Shown here one piece after another: positions 1 to 7,351 of a stretch of 64,000 bases of DNA; within the stretch, counting starts at the first letter, position 1, and every line of letters begins with the position of its first letter. The translations under genes and the position numbers were made by a program. Source of the stretch: Polaribacter sargassicola (lineage in GTDB: Bacteria > Bacteroidota > Bacteroidia > Flavobacteriales > Flavobacteriaceae); the NCBI RefSeq assembly GCF_021991835.1, contig NZ_JAHDAU010000002.1, positions 62,001-126,000 on the forward strand, written 5' to 3'. The notes below the pieces were generated by a model. That model made no database searches and was not told where the DNA came from. It saw only the letters and a program-made list of their open reading frames with translations.

Positions 1-11
1 TTAATTAAACG

Positions 12-43
12 AAAAGGCTTTACGATTTCTCATAAAGCCTTTT
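12..43 (-). terminator. Rho-independent terminator after the DUF2490 gene
   Basis: An 11-bp inverted repeat (AAAAGGCTTTA / TAAAGCCTTTT) lies just downstream of the DUF2490 gene on the minus strand. Its loop contains GAGAAATC, like the terminators at 2392-2425 and 7290-7313. Confidence 0.8.
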
Positions 44-88
44 ACTATCCAAATCAAAAAAAAATATTTTAAGTTAGCGTACTAAATA

Positions 89-796
89 TTATTTAAAAGT
101 ATAATTATACTTTAAGCCAATAATGTTAGTAACTTCTGGTAAATCCACATTCATCTCTTTCTCAAATCTGTAGAAAACTCCAAATTTTCCAATATTTTCA
201 ACCTTATAATCTGTACCTACAGTAAGTCTGTATTTATTATAAGTATTTACATCACCATCTTCTTCGTAACGATTAAAAATTTCTGCTGAAACCTTAGGAT
301 CTAGTTTCCAATTTGCAAAATTATACTCTAAAGAAGTTCTTAAACGGAAAGTATGTTTTGGGTTATCTCCATCATCAGGAGAAATCCCTAATTCATTTTT
401 ATTTTGATAACGGAACCTATAACCTAACTCTAGATTTTTTATTTTATGTTTATATATTCCATCAAACTGAAATCTAAAATGCTTTTCATATCCTTGTATT
501 GCACCTACATTGTCGTTAAAACTAATATACCTAGCTGCTGCACCTAATTTAAAATTTTTAAAAATTTCATACTCCACACCAAATTGAGTAAAGTAGCTAT
601 CTGTTTCAGAGAAATTTTCTTTTAATCTATATTGTTGCTCTACATTAAAATCCCATTTTTTAAGGCTATATCCAACCCCTATTGTCCCCCAAGATTCCCA
701 ATCTTTTTCTCCTGTTTGTGCATAGTTTAAATTAGAAAATAATGCAATATTTATTAGCATCAATTTAAAAAATATCCTTTTATTTATTTTAGACAT
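89..796 (-). CDS. DUF2490 family outer-membrane beta-barrel protein
   Basis: The protein has 235 residues with an N-terminal signal peptide ending near residue 26 (hydrophobic run, then NYAQ). The rest alternates polar and hydrophobic residues with many aromatics (GTIGVGYSLKKWDFNVEQQYR, then YFTQFGVEYEIF), ending in a strand typical of a porin-like barrel (GLKYNYTFK). The W-x-x-G start and the repeated Q-Y-R / R-Y-R-F-R-Y strands fit DUF2490, a family of unknown function predicted to sit in the outer membrane. It is the last gene of the unit that starts with the VTC-domain gene and is followed by a terminator, so it is probably co-expressed with that system. Its role as pore, anchor or sensor is not visible in the sequence. 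Confidence 0.75.
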   Translation of the reverse strand: MSKINKRIFFKLMLINIALFSNLNYAQTGEKDWESWGTIGVGYSLKKWDFNVEQQYRLKENFSETDSYFTQFGVEYEIFKNFKLGAAARYISFNDNVGAIQGYEKHFRFQFDGIYKHKIKNLELGYRFRYQNKNELGISPDDGDNPKHTFRLRTSLEYNFANWKLDPKVSAEIFNRYEEDGDVNTYNKYRLTVGTDYKVENIGKFGVFYRFEKEMNVDLPEVTNIIGLKYNYTFK

Positions 797-832
797 AGTT
801 CTCTTACTTATATTATTTGTTAATTTAAAATG

Positions 833-1435
833 TTACTTATTTTTGTAATAAAATATGGTTAAAGTAGCAATATCTCTTAAGAAATCTACATCACCAATAT
901 TTACTTTATTTATTGATAAACCAGTTCTTTCTTCTAAATCTGTTTTTAAAATATCATAGTTTTCTGGTTTAATGTTTTCTATATTTTCATAGATAATAGT
1001 TTTAGAAACCACTTGTTTTAAAGCCCAATATTTTTCTATGATAACTAAGACAGATATGATAAAAATATTTGCTGAAAGAATTTCTGCATAACTCATTTTT
1101 TTATTGGCTAAAGAGTTAATGATAGAAACACCAATTACCACAAACAAATAGGTCATTTCTTTAATATCTACAGGGTTTGTACGATATCTGATAATACCAA
1201 AAATAGCAAAAAGTCCTAAAGCCATTCCAATATCCATTTCGTATTTTTTTAATGTAAAACATAGAAAAAAGACAATAATACTAATTAAATAGTAAGTAAA
1301 AACGTAATCTTTTCTTTTTGAATCTGGATAATAAATAAACCTAATAATTATAGTTAAAAAGATAAAGTTTAAAGTAAATCTAAACAACATTTTAAAAAAA
1401 TCATCATCAAATAAGGGTATGTCTAAAAATTCCAT
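833..1435 (-). CDS. DUF4956 family inner-membrane protein
   Basis: This is a 200-residue protein with about five predicted membrane helices (roughly residues 18-35, 44-61, 68-82, 94-110 and 119-134) and a soluble C-terminal part of about 65 residues. The segment around residues 75-100 (FAIFGIIRYRTNPVDIKEMT, then YLFVVIG) is the hallmark of DUF4956. The gene starts one base after the VTC-domain gene ends, so the two are almost certainly translated from one message. In Bacteroidota and other phyla, DUF4956 genes are repeatedly found beside VTC-domain and CotH genes, and both neighbours occur in this locus. I infer a membrane partner of the polyphosphate polymerase-like protein, perhaps its anchor or export channel; this is not shown directly. 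Confidence 0.8.
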   Translation of the reverse strand: MEFLDIPLFDDDFFKMLFRFTLNFIFLTIIIRFIYYPDSKRKDYVFTYYLISIIVFFLCFTLKKYEMDIGMALGLFAIFGIIRYRTNPVDIKEMTYLFVVIGVSIINSLANKKMSYAEILSANIFIISVLVIIEKYWALKQVVSKTIIYENIENIKPENYDILKTDLEERTGLSINKVNIGDVDFLRDIATLTIFYYKNK

Positions 1436-1436
1436 A

Positions 1437-2186
1437 TTAAGCTATTATATTATTAATTTTAATTAGTTTTTTCTTAAAAACATTGTATTTTAAATCATTA
1501 TAAAGGCTAACCATACCAATACAATATTTACTTATACTGTATGGATTTTGCTTAATTGATTTTAATGATTTAACTATTTTAGAAGTTCTATTAAAACGTT
1601 CTTGTTTTACCTCTACAACTACCAAATCTTCATACTTTTTTTCTAATTCGTTTATTTTGTATGATAAATTTAAGTCTAACGTAACTCTTTCTTTACTTTT
1701 TAAATTTACAAGTGTTATTCTGTTAAACTTATTTAATAGACTTGGTACTAAATTGTAAGTTTCATTAGTAGTTTCTGCAATAAATTCTTTAGATGATTCT
1801 GTTAAATTCCACTCAAAATCTTTCACCGGAATTCTAGTTTTATTAGTTTCTCCTTTTCCGTTTTTTTGCTTTATCTCTAAAAAACAAAGATTAGATTCTA
1901 TGTATTTACGTTGTCTAATTTTGGTTCTATTATTTTTTCCGTTATGGTGGTCGTTGTAAAATTTATTATCATTAGTATCAAAATACAAAGAAGAATAACT
2001 CATAATTCTATCATTATTAATTTCTAAGACTCTATAATGTGTATCTAAATTTTGTAATACTGATATTAATTGAGTTTTATTAATAACAAACTTTGTATCT
2101 GTTCTTTTCATTAAAGCAACACTATTCATTTCATCTAATGAGATAGCTGCAAATTTTTTGATAATAGTTTCTACATTTTTAGACAT
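1437..2186 (-). CDS. VTC-domain protein, polyphosphate polymerase-like
   Basis: The 249-residue protein matches the VTC catalytic tunnel fold that makes polyphosphate from ATP in eukaryotic vacuolar transporter chaperone proteins. Visible signature residues are the basic strands KRTDTKF (27-33) and KIRQRKY (89-95), the E-x-K strand FLEIKQKNGKG (102-112), RVTLDL (167-172), the late metal-binding-type E-x-K strand VVVEVKQE (189-196) and SKYCIGM (219-225). There is no SPX domain and no membrane helix, so it is a stand-alone core probably acting at the cytosolic face with the DUF4956 protein encoded next. It is the first gene of its unit and has the shared sigma-type promoter 44 bp upstream. Polymerase activity is inferred from the motifs; related triphosphate-tunnel enzymes can act on other substrates. 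Confidence 0.82.
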   Translation of the reverse strand: MSKNVETIIKKFAAISLDEMNSVALMKRTDTKFVINKTQLISVLQNLDTHYRVLEINNDRIMSYSSLYFDTNDNKFYNDHHNGKNNRTKIRQRKYIESNLCFLEIKQKNGKGETNKTRIPVKDFEWNLTESSKEFIAETTNETYNLVPSLLNKFNRITLVNLKSKERVTLDLNLSYKINELEKKYEDLVVVEVKQERFNRTSKIVKSLKSIKQNPYSISKYCIGMVSLYNDLKYNVFKKKLIKINNIIA

Positions 2187-2230
2187 ATTAGATTAAATAT
2201 TAAGTAATCGTTATTAAATTGTTACTTTTA

Positions 2231-2258
2231 TTTAGATGATGTTCTTTTGCAAAACTTG
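2231..2258 (-). promoter_or_regulatory. Putative ECF-sigma promoter for the VTC-DUF4956-DUF2490 unit
   Basis: On the minus strand the element reads CAAG, then 18 bp, then TCTAAA, 44 bp before the VTC start codon. Its sequence and spacing are the same as at four other sites in this locus. Confidence 0.75.
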
Positions 2259-2286
2259 TTGTTGATATGTTAAAAAAATGCAAATA

Positions 2287-2316
2287 AAAAACTCATCGTT
2301 TATTTGATGAGTTTTT
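2287..2316. terminator. Symmetric hairpin, possible second terminator
   Basis: A perfect 11-bp inverted repeat (AAAAACTCATC / GATGAGTTTTT) has T-runs on both sides. It lies between the arylsulfotransferase terminator and the VTC promoter and could stop read-through in either direction. Confidence 0.65.
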
Positions 2317-2391
2317 TATTTCTAATTTTTGTTTAAATTATTCTGTTAAACATCTTAAAAATTCAGATAATCTTACTGCTTATAATAGTAA

Positions 2392-2425
2392 AAAAAGACT
2401 TTATGATTTCTCACAAAGCCTTTTT
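2392..2425 (-). terminator. Terminator after the arylsulfotransferase-like gene
   Basis: The hairpin (minus strand AAGGCTTTGTG, loop AGAAATC, ATAAAGTCTT) is followed by a T-run, 24 bp after the stop codon. It resembles the hairpins at 12-43 and 7290-7313. Confidence 0.8.
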
Positions 2426-2448
2426 ACTAATCAAACCAAAAAAAAATT

Positions 2449-3903
2449 TTATAAAGAACAATCGTAATCAGAACCACTTTCTATAGTTCCTTTAGATGTT
2501 AAAGTATAATCTTCTAATCCTTTAAAGTCTTTAGCATACTTTTCTGCTCTAAAAACTCTATTGCTACCATCATTAATAGAAGTATATTGAGTTGTTGCAC
2601 CAGAAGAACCAACCGGATTTACATACTCCCACACCGTTTCTCCTTCATAATTTACTTCTGTAAAATAACCAGTAGCACCAACACAAATTAAAGTATTACC
2701 ATTTGGCAGTCTTGTTGCACCAGATATATAAGCAGAGTACATATCTGTTGGTGAATCTGCAGAATAAGTCCACTGAAAATCTGATGCTCCATAAACCCCA
2801 TTTGTAAGAGTATAAGAACCATCTGCATTAACTTCTGTATCTATTACATCTACAGTAGAGTAACTATTACCTGCTTGGTTATTAAAAACTATTACCATTC
2901 CGCCATCTGTATAACTATCTTCTATCCAATTTGCATTGTGTTGTACAAATAATTTTTGATCTCCTTCATCTCCCATATCATAAGTTTGTGGGTTTCCCCA
3001 TCTATATAAAATATCTCCACCTTTATTAAAAGTACCTCCACTATGTGATGCGGCTTCTTCTGTTGTTGTAGAATGATCTATAATATAAAACTCGCTATAA
3101 CTTCTGCTACTTACCAAAATTTGATCTAACTCTTCGTTATAATCAATTCCATTAAAATGCAACCAATCTTCTTCTTCATCACTATCATAATTAAAATTGA
3201 TATCTAACAACTCTGGATGATCAGCTACAACACCAAAATTTGATAGCGCATCATTCTCATCTTGTATTGTATGGTCTGTTGCATACCACTCCCAAACAAT
3301 TTCTGCTGTACCACTAGTAATATCAGGTTTAATTTCGATGATTTTTTCTGACCATAATTCTGATATATCATCTGTTCTTCCTAAATTCTCTACCTCAGAA
3401 GAAGTTTTTTTATCCCAAGCGATTACTAAAATATTTCCGTTTTGCATATATTCTACATCGTGATGCTGACATTCTGTAGTAGTAGATATTGTGTAATCCC
3501 AAACCACCTCTCCATCTGCATTTATCATTTCTATAATTCCTCCTCGTCCACCTGCGTTAAAGCTAGAATTATTGTCATTACCCGTTCTTAACAAATAACC
3601 ATTTTCTAAAAGGTACACAGAATGTGAAGGTTCGTAATTAGAAGGCCAACTATACACCTCTTCTCCGCAATTGTCTAACAAATAAGTTGTGGTGCTTAAA
3701 ATAGGTGCAAATAGCGTATAGCCATCATAAGCATCTTCTGTATTTAACCTTAACCCAACTGTATAATCATCATTTACTACTTCGTTTGTTGCAGAAGTAT
3801 CATCAACATCTTCTTCGGATGTTGTAGTGTATTCTGATGAGCAATTACTAAACCACAAAATTGTACACATTAATACGCTAATTCTTAAAGGTATTTTTTT
3901 CAT
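2449..3903 (-). CDS. Arylsulfotransferase (ASST)-like lipoprotein
   Basis: The 484-residue protein begins with a lipoprotein signal (CTILWFSNC, acylated Cys near residue 21) followed by an acidic, Thr/Ser-rich linker. The body looks like the six-bladed propeller of PAPS-independent arylsulfate sulfotransferases: repeated blades (GYTLFAP, GGIIEMINADGEVVWDY, GNILVIAWD, GETVWEYVNP) and the histidine motifs QHHDVEYMQNGN, HFNGIDYNEELDQ followed by SSRSY, and VQHNANW. Family members move sulfate between phenolic compounds in the periplasm using a catalytic histidine. It forms a single-gene unit with its own sigma-type promoter and terminator. Its substrate, and whether it acts as an enzyme or a binding propeller, are unknown. 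Confidence 0.75.
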   Translation of the reverse strand: MKKIPLRISVLMCTILWFSNCSSEYTTTSEEDVDDTSATNEVVNDDYTVGLRLNTEDAYDGYTLFAPILSTTTYLLDNCGEEVYSWPSNYEPSHSVYLLENGYLLRTGNDNNSSFNAGGRGGIIEMINADGEVVWDYTISTTTECQHHDVEYMQNGNILVIAWDKKTSSEVENLGRTDDISELWSEKIIEIKPDITSGTAEIVWEWYATDHTIQDENDALSNFGVVADHPELLDINFNYDSDEEEDWLHFNGIDYNEELDQILVSSRSYSEFYIIDHSTTTEEAASHSGGTFNKGGDILYRWGNPQTYDMGDEGDQKLFVQHNANWIEDSYTDGGMVIVFNNQAGNSYSTVDVIDTEVNADGSYTLTNGVYGASDFQWTYSADSPTDMYSAYISGATRLPNGNTLICVGATGYFTEVNYEGETVWEYVNPVGSSGATTQYTSINDGSNRVFRAEKYAKDFKGLEDYTLTSKGTIESGSDYDCSL

Positions 3904-3928
3904 TATATATATTTTAATTAGATATCTA

Positions 3929-3956
3929 TTTAGACTATTTTCTTAAAAAAAACTTG
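3929..3956 (-). promoter_or_regulatory. Putative ECF-sigma promoter for the ASST-like gene
   Basis: The minus strand reads CAAG, 18 bp (T-rich first half), then TCTAAA, 25 bp before the ASST-like start codon. It matches the other four sites in spacing. Confidence 0.78.
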
Positions 3957-4000
3957 TGATAAATTTTTATAAATTTTTATTGAAAAAAAGTAAAAAAAAC

Positions 4001-4028
4001 AACCTCATCAACTGCTTAATGAGGCTGT
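4001..4028 (-). terminator. Terminator after the SCO gene
   Basis: An inverted repeat (CCTCAT / ATGAGG, extended by AA/TT) is followed by eight T on the minus strand, 22 bp after the SCO stop codon. Confidence 0.8.
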
Positions 4029-4049
4029 TAAAAATAATATCTCCCAATA

Positions 4050-4727
4050 CTAAATTTCTAATTGTAATGTTTTTATATCTGCTATTAACTGTTTTACAGA
4101 ATTTTTACTTAAACCATTATAAATACCTCTTATATGTTTATTTTTATCAATAAGGATAAAGTTTTCTGTATGTAAAAAATCATCAATTCCTTTTGGTTCT
4201 CCTAAGTCTTCTTCTATAAAATAAGATTTTCTACCTAAATCGTAAATCTCTTTTTTATCACCCGTAACTAAATGCCAATTTTTACCAATATTATGTTCTT
4301 TTGCATAGTTTTTAAGTTGAGAAACTGAATCTTTTGTTGGTGTTACAGAATGCGAAAGCATTAAAACAGAATTATCATCTTTAAAAGCTTCTTGAACCAA
4401 ATTCATATTCTTTGTCATCATTGGGCAAATACCCGGACAAGTTGTAAAGAAAAAATCTGCTACATAAATTTTATTTTCGAATGTTTTACTTGTAATTTTA
4501 TTTCCGTTTTGATCTATTAAATTAAAATCTGGAATTTTATGAAAATCACTTAAATTATCATTCTTTTTATCCAACCAATTTGGTGTAAATGATGCTTCTT
4601 TATAATAAGGTAACACCTCTATTTTACTAGTTATTTCTTTATGGTTATTTTTTTTACAACCAACAATAAGAGATAAAATTATTAATGATAAAAAACTATA
4701 TTTTTTTACTTTCTTCAACTTCTTCAT
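4050..4727 (-). CDS. SCO family copper-binding lipoprotein
   Basis: This 225-residue lipoprotein (signal ending LIVGC) has a thioredoxin-like fold of the SCO1/SenC family. The copper-binding pair is in TTCPGICPMMTKNM (residues near 94-108), and the third ligand, a histidine, is in DFLHTENFILID near residue 185. SCO proteins are envelope copper chaperones or thiol reductases, best known for assembling the CuA site of cytochrome oxidase. No oxidase gene is nearby. Here the gene overlaps the YwqK-like gene by 32 bp and ends the YHYH unit, so it more likely handles copper for that system. Start choice: the ATG at 4727 gives the signal peptide directly. Confidence 0.88.
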   Translation of the reverse strand: MKKLKKVKKYSFLSLIILSLIVGCKKNNHKEITSKIEVLPYYKEASFTPNWLDKKNDNLSDFHKIPDFNLIDQNGNKITSKTFENKIYVADFFFTTCPGICPMMTKNMNLVQEAFKDDNSVLMLSHSVTPTKDSVSQLKNYAKEHNIGKNWHLVTGDKKEIYDLGRKSYFIEEDLGEPKGIDDFLHTENFILIDKNKHIRGIYNGLSKNSVKQLIADIKTLQLEI

Positions 4728-5307
4728 TCTTTAATTGATAACATAAATTAGCACGTTTCATACCAAAAGTTCTTCCGTTTTTAGCCTCGTAATTAATGTA
4801 TATCTTTCCGTTTTTTAACCAACCTTTTTGTATACCATTCTCTTTTCCGTTTACTAAATTTCTTTGTTTAGATAAACTTCCATCACTATACCATTGTTTT
4901 TCTTCTCCTTCTTTTTTTCCTTTTACAAATTTTACAGTAGAAGATAAAACACCATTTACCCACCAAGTTTTATAACTGCCTTCTAATGTGTTTTGATGAT
5001 AATGAGATTCTAACTTTAAAACGCCATTATTAAACCAAACTTTATAAGCACCTTGTTTTTTACCATTATAAAAACCTGTTTTCTCTTTTAAAATTCCGTT
5101 AGAGTAATATTTTACAGCAAAACCATTATATAATTTATTTTTATAATACCAATTACCCTGGTTACCGTTTAAAATTAAACTGTCTTTATGTACAATATTA
5201 TTTTGGTCTATTTCTATTATTTTATTTATTGAAACCGTTTTTTCTTTATTAGCTGTTTTACAACCAACAATAAAAATTAACAATAAAATTATTTTAGAAA
5301 CCTTCAT
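4696..5307 (-). CDS. YwqK-like repeat lipoprotein (MORN-variant)
   Basis: I choose the ATG at 5307, which gives a clear lipoprotein signal (MKVSKIILLLIFIVGC) and 203 residues; the open frame extends further upstream without a sensible start. The body has at least five repeats of about 20-24 residues of the type NGxLxxxxxYxxGKxxGxxKxW, the MORN-variant repeat of proteins annotated as YwqK-family antitoxins. That label is misleading here because there is no partner toxin; in Bacteroidota such proteins are usually envelope lipoproteins of unknown function. It starts one base after the YHYH gene stop and overlaps SCO, so it belongs to the same message. Confidence 0.75.
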   Translation of the reverse strand: MKVSKIILLLIFIVGCKTANKEKTVSINKIIEIDQNNIVHKDSLILNGNQGNWYYKNKLYNGFAVKYYSNGILKEKTGFYNGKKQGAYKVWFNNGVLKLESHYHQNTLEGSYKTWWVNGVLSSTVKFVKGKKEGEEKQWYSDGSLSKQRNLVNGKENGIQKGWLKNGKIYINYEAKNGRTFGMKRANLCYQLKNEEVEESKKI

Positions 5308-5308
5308 T

Positions 5309-6070
5309 TTAATAACCTTGGTAAGGACCTTCGAACAAGATATAAGAACCCGTAGTAGAATACAATTCATTAATAATATGATAATGATATTCTCCATCAG
5401 GATTATGTTGTGTTGGACCAAAATGACCACCAGACGCATCTAAATCTGTTGGATATTCATTTGATGGATAATCTCTTCTTCCATAAATAAAAACACCATC
5501 TAATAAAATACCTACTAAATTAGAATCGTCATATGAAAAAGCCTTTGGCTCTAAATGATAATGATAAACACCCGGACCAATGTGTCCGCCTGTCCAATCT
5601 AAACTTCCTGCTGCGGCATCTAAAGCTCCATTTCCTTCTTGATCATTAAAAATAGAAGCTCCACTAACAGCAATACCAATTGTATTTAACTCTGTACTAA
5701 CTGTACTACCTGTTAAATTAGGTGTTGCATCTACTGTTATTGTTACTGCGTTATTGTTACTAGACATTACAGAAGGAGTAGTTTGTACATCTGGCTCATC
5801 TAAATACAAATCATTTCCTTCTCCCCAATAAACAGTTTCATGATCTGGCAAACCTGTTGTTTCTATAGTTACTGTAGTACCTCCGTTAGATAAATAAATA
5901 TCTGTAGCATCTGTATTAAATTCTGCAAATGCAGCATGTAATTCTGTTAAAACTCCATCATCTGTACTTGTGTCTATATCTAAATCAGATTCATTATCTG
6001 ATGTACATGAAATAATTATTGAAAATAATATTCCTAAAAAAGCTGTTGTTTTTATAAATTGGTTTTTCAT
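5309..6070 (-). CDS. YHYH-domain lipoprotein
   Basis: The 253-residue lipoprotein (signal ending IIISC) has two YHYH motifs, GVYHYHLEP and GEYHYHIINE, near residues 170 and 230, the latter preceded by GGHFGPTQHNPDG. The first half contains a beta-rich segment with DHETVYWGEG. YHYH proteins are predicted extracytoplasmic proteins of unknown biochemistry; the histidine-rich signature suggests metal binding. The gene follows the larger YHYH/EF-hand gene by 40 bp and leads directly into the YwqK-like gene, so all four genes down to SCO form one unit. A copper link is inferred from the SCO neighbour. Confidence 0.82.
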   Translation of the reverse strand: MKNQFIKTTAFLGILFSIIISCTSDNESDLDIDTSTDDGVLTELHAAFAEFNTDATDIYLSNGGTTVTIETTGLPDHETVYWGEGNDLYLDEPDVQTTPSVMSSNNNAVTITVDATPNLTGSTVSTELNTIGIAVSGASIFNDQEGNGALDAAAGSLDWTGGHIGPGVYHYHLEPKAFSYDDSNLVGILLDGVFIYGRRDYPSNEYPTDLDASGGHFGPTQHNPDGEYHYHIINELYSTTGSYILFEGPYQGY

Positions 6071-6110
6071 TTCTTTGTTGGTTATTTTAAATATTATTAT
6101 TGATAAAATA

Positions 6111-7211
6111 TTATCTTCTTCCTTTTTCTAATTCTTCTTTTGTTAGAAAACCATCATTATTGGCATCTAATCTAGAAAACTGATCTGTTAAAGGTCCTTT
6201 TACTTCTTCTTTAGCTAACTTTCCGTCTTTATTAACATCCATAACATCTAACAATTCACTAAAACTTCTTGGTTGTCTTCTATTTTCACCTTGCCCTCTT
6301 TGGCCTTGTTGTCTACCATTTGCAGGTGGCCCTTTTCGTTCTTCTTCTTTAACCTCTCCCATTAAACATCTACTTATATAAGGAAACTCGTTAGTTACTA
6401 AATAAACATATTCACCATCTATTGTAGTTCCGTTACATTCGTCTAAATCTCCGTAACCTACCACGTATTCAAAATCAGAACCATAAGTTCCGTCATGATG
6501 TCCATCAACTGAAATACTTATTGATTGTTTAGGGTTTGTATAGTTACAATCTTCTCCTTCTCTTGTACCATCTAATAATTTATAACTAGATTTATAGGCA
6601 CCGCTTTTAGAGTAATAAATAGGAAAACCATCATGTGCAAAACCAATATGTACTAAATCTTTACCTGTATCTAAATCTTCTATAACAGATGTTGGTGTAC
6701 CATGATAATGATAAGCTCCTGTTGGTTGTACATGTGCATGATTAAAATCTAAACCCAAGTCTATAACATCTTGTAAAGCTTCTACTCTATAGTTTTCTCC
6801 AGTTTCACAAACAACAACTTCTGCTGTACCTGGCTCAAACTTTACTCCATTTAAAGCAACACCCGGTTCTCTAACCCATGTTGGTTTATCATTTAACTTT
6901 GGTGTTGTAGAAAATGTATAGGTTCTATTTTGAGCAGAAATAGTGTTAGGGTTTCCTTTTCTAGGAAACTCTCCCGTTTTATGATTTGGTAAAGAATTAG
7001 TTACCATAGTTCTAACTCCATTATTTACTGTTACAATGGTTTTTGTGCCAAAATTTTCATCTATAAGACTATAAGAATCAAAATAATCATTTTCTAAATG
7101 AGTATGATCTGAAACACCATTATGTGAGTGTGTATGACTTGCTTTCTGTGTTTTACAACCACTTAACAAAACACAAATTGTAATAACCGAAATAAAATAT
7201 ATCTTTTGCAT
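6111..7211 (-). CDS. YHYH-domain lipoprotein with C-terminal EF-hand pair
   Basis: The protein has 366 residues with a lipoprotein signal (VLLSGC), a histidine-rich N-terminus (SHTHSHNGVSDHTHLEND), a YHYH domain (residues about 60-280, with FNHAHVQPTGAYHYHG and VDGHHDG), a Gly/Gln/Arg-rich linker (about 290-315) and two calcium-binding EF-hand loops at the C-terminus (DVNKDGKLAKEE and DANNDGFLTKEE). The EF-hand part closely resembles the separate EF-hand protein at 8786-9079. The protein therefore combines a putative metal-binding YHYH domain with calcium-binding loops. It is the first gene of a four-gene unit with the shared promoter 19 bp upstream. Confidence 0.82.
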   Translation of the reverse strand: MQKIYFISVITICVLLSGCKTQKASHTHSHNGVSDHTHLENDYFDSYSLIDENFGTKTIVTVNNGVRTMVTNSLPNHKTGEFPRKGNPNTISAQNRTYTFSTTPKLNDKPTWVREPGVALNGVKFEPGTAEVVVCETGENYRVEALQDVIDLGLDFNHAHVQPTGAYHYHGTPTSVIEDLDTGKDLVHIGFAHDGFPIYYSKSGAYKSSYKLLDGTREGEDCNYTNPKQSISISVDGHHDGTYGSDFEYVVGYGDLDECNGTTIDGEYVYLVTNEFPYISRCLMGEVKEEERKGPPANGRQQGQRGQGENRRQPRSFSELLDVMDVNKDGKLAKEEVKGPLTDQFSRLDANNDGFLTKEELEKGRR

Positions 7212-7230
7212 TTTTTTTATTTTATACTTA

Positions 7231-7258
7231 TTTAGATGATTTATATAAATTTAACTTG
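7231..7258 (-). promoter_or_regulatory. Putative ECF-sigma promoter for the YHYH-SCO unit
   Basis: The minus strand reads CAAG, 18 bp, TCTAAA, 19 bp before the YHYH/EF-hand start codon. The spacer differs in sequence from the other sites but not in length. Confidence 0.75.
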
Positions 7259-7289
7259 CGGTAATTGTAAATATTTTTTTTTAAAAAAA

Positions 7290-7313
7290 GGCCTCATGAT
7301 TTCTCATGAAGCC
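7290..7313 (-). terminator. Terminator after the CotH-like gene
   Basis: A 10-bp stem (minus strand GGCTTCATGA / TCATGAGGCC) with a GAAA loop is followed by seven T, 38 bp after the CotH stop codon. Confidence 0.85.
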
Positions 7314-7351
7314 AAAATTAACCAAACCAAAAATTTATTTATTTCTTTACT

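Noticed and set aside
4696..5307. YwqK protein as antitoxin of a toxin-antitoxin pair
   Set aside because: There is no toxin gene beside it, and it is a lipoprotein within a co-transcribed envelope unit.
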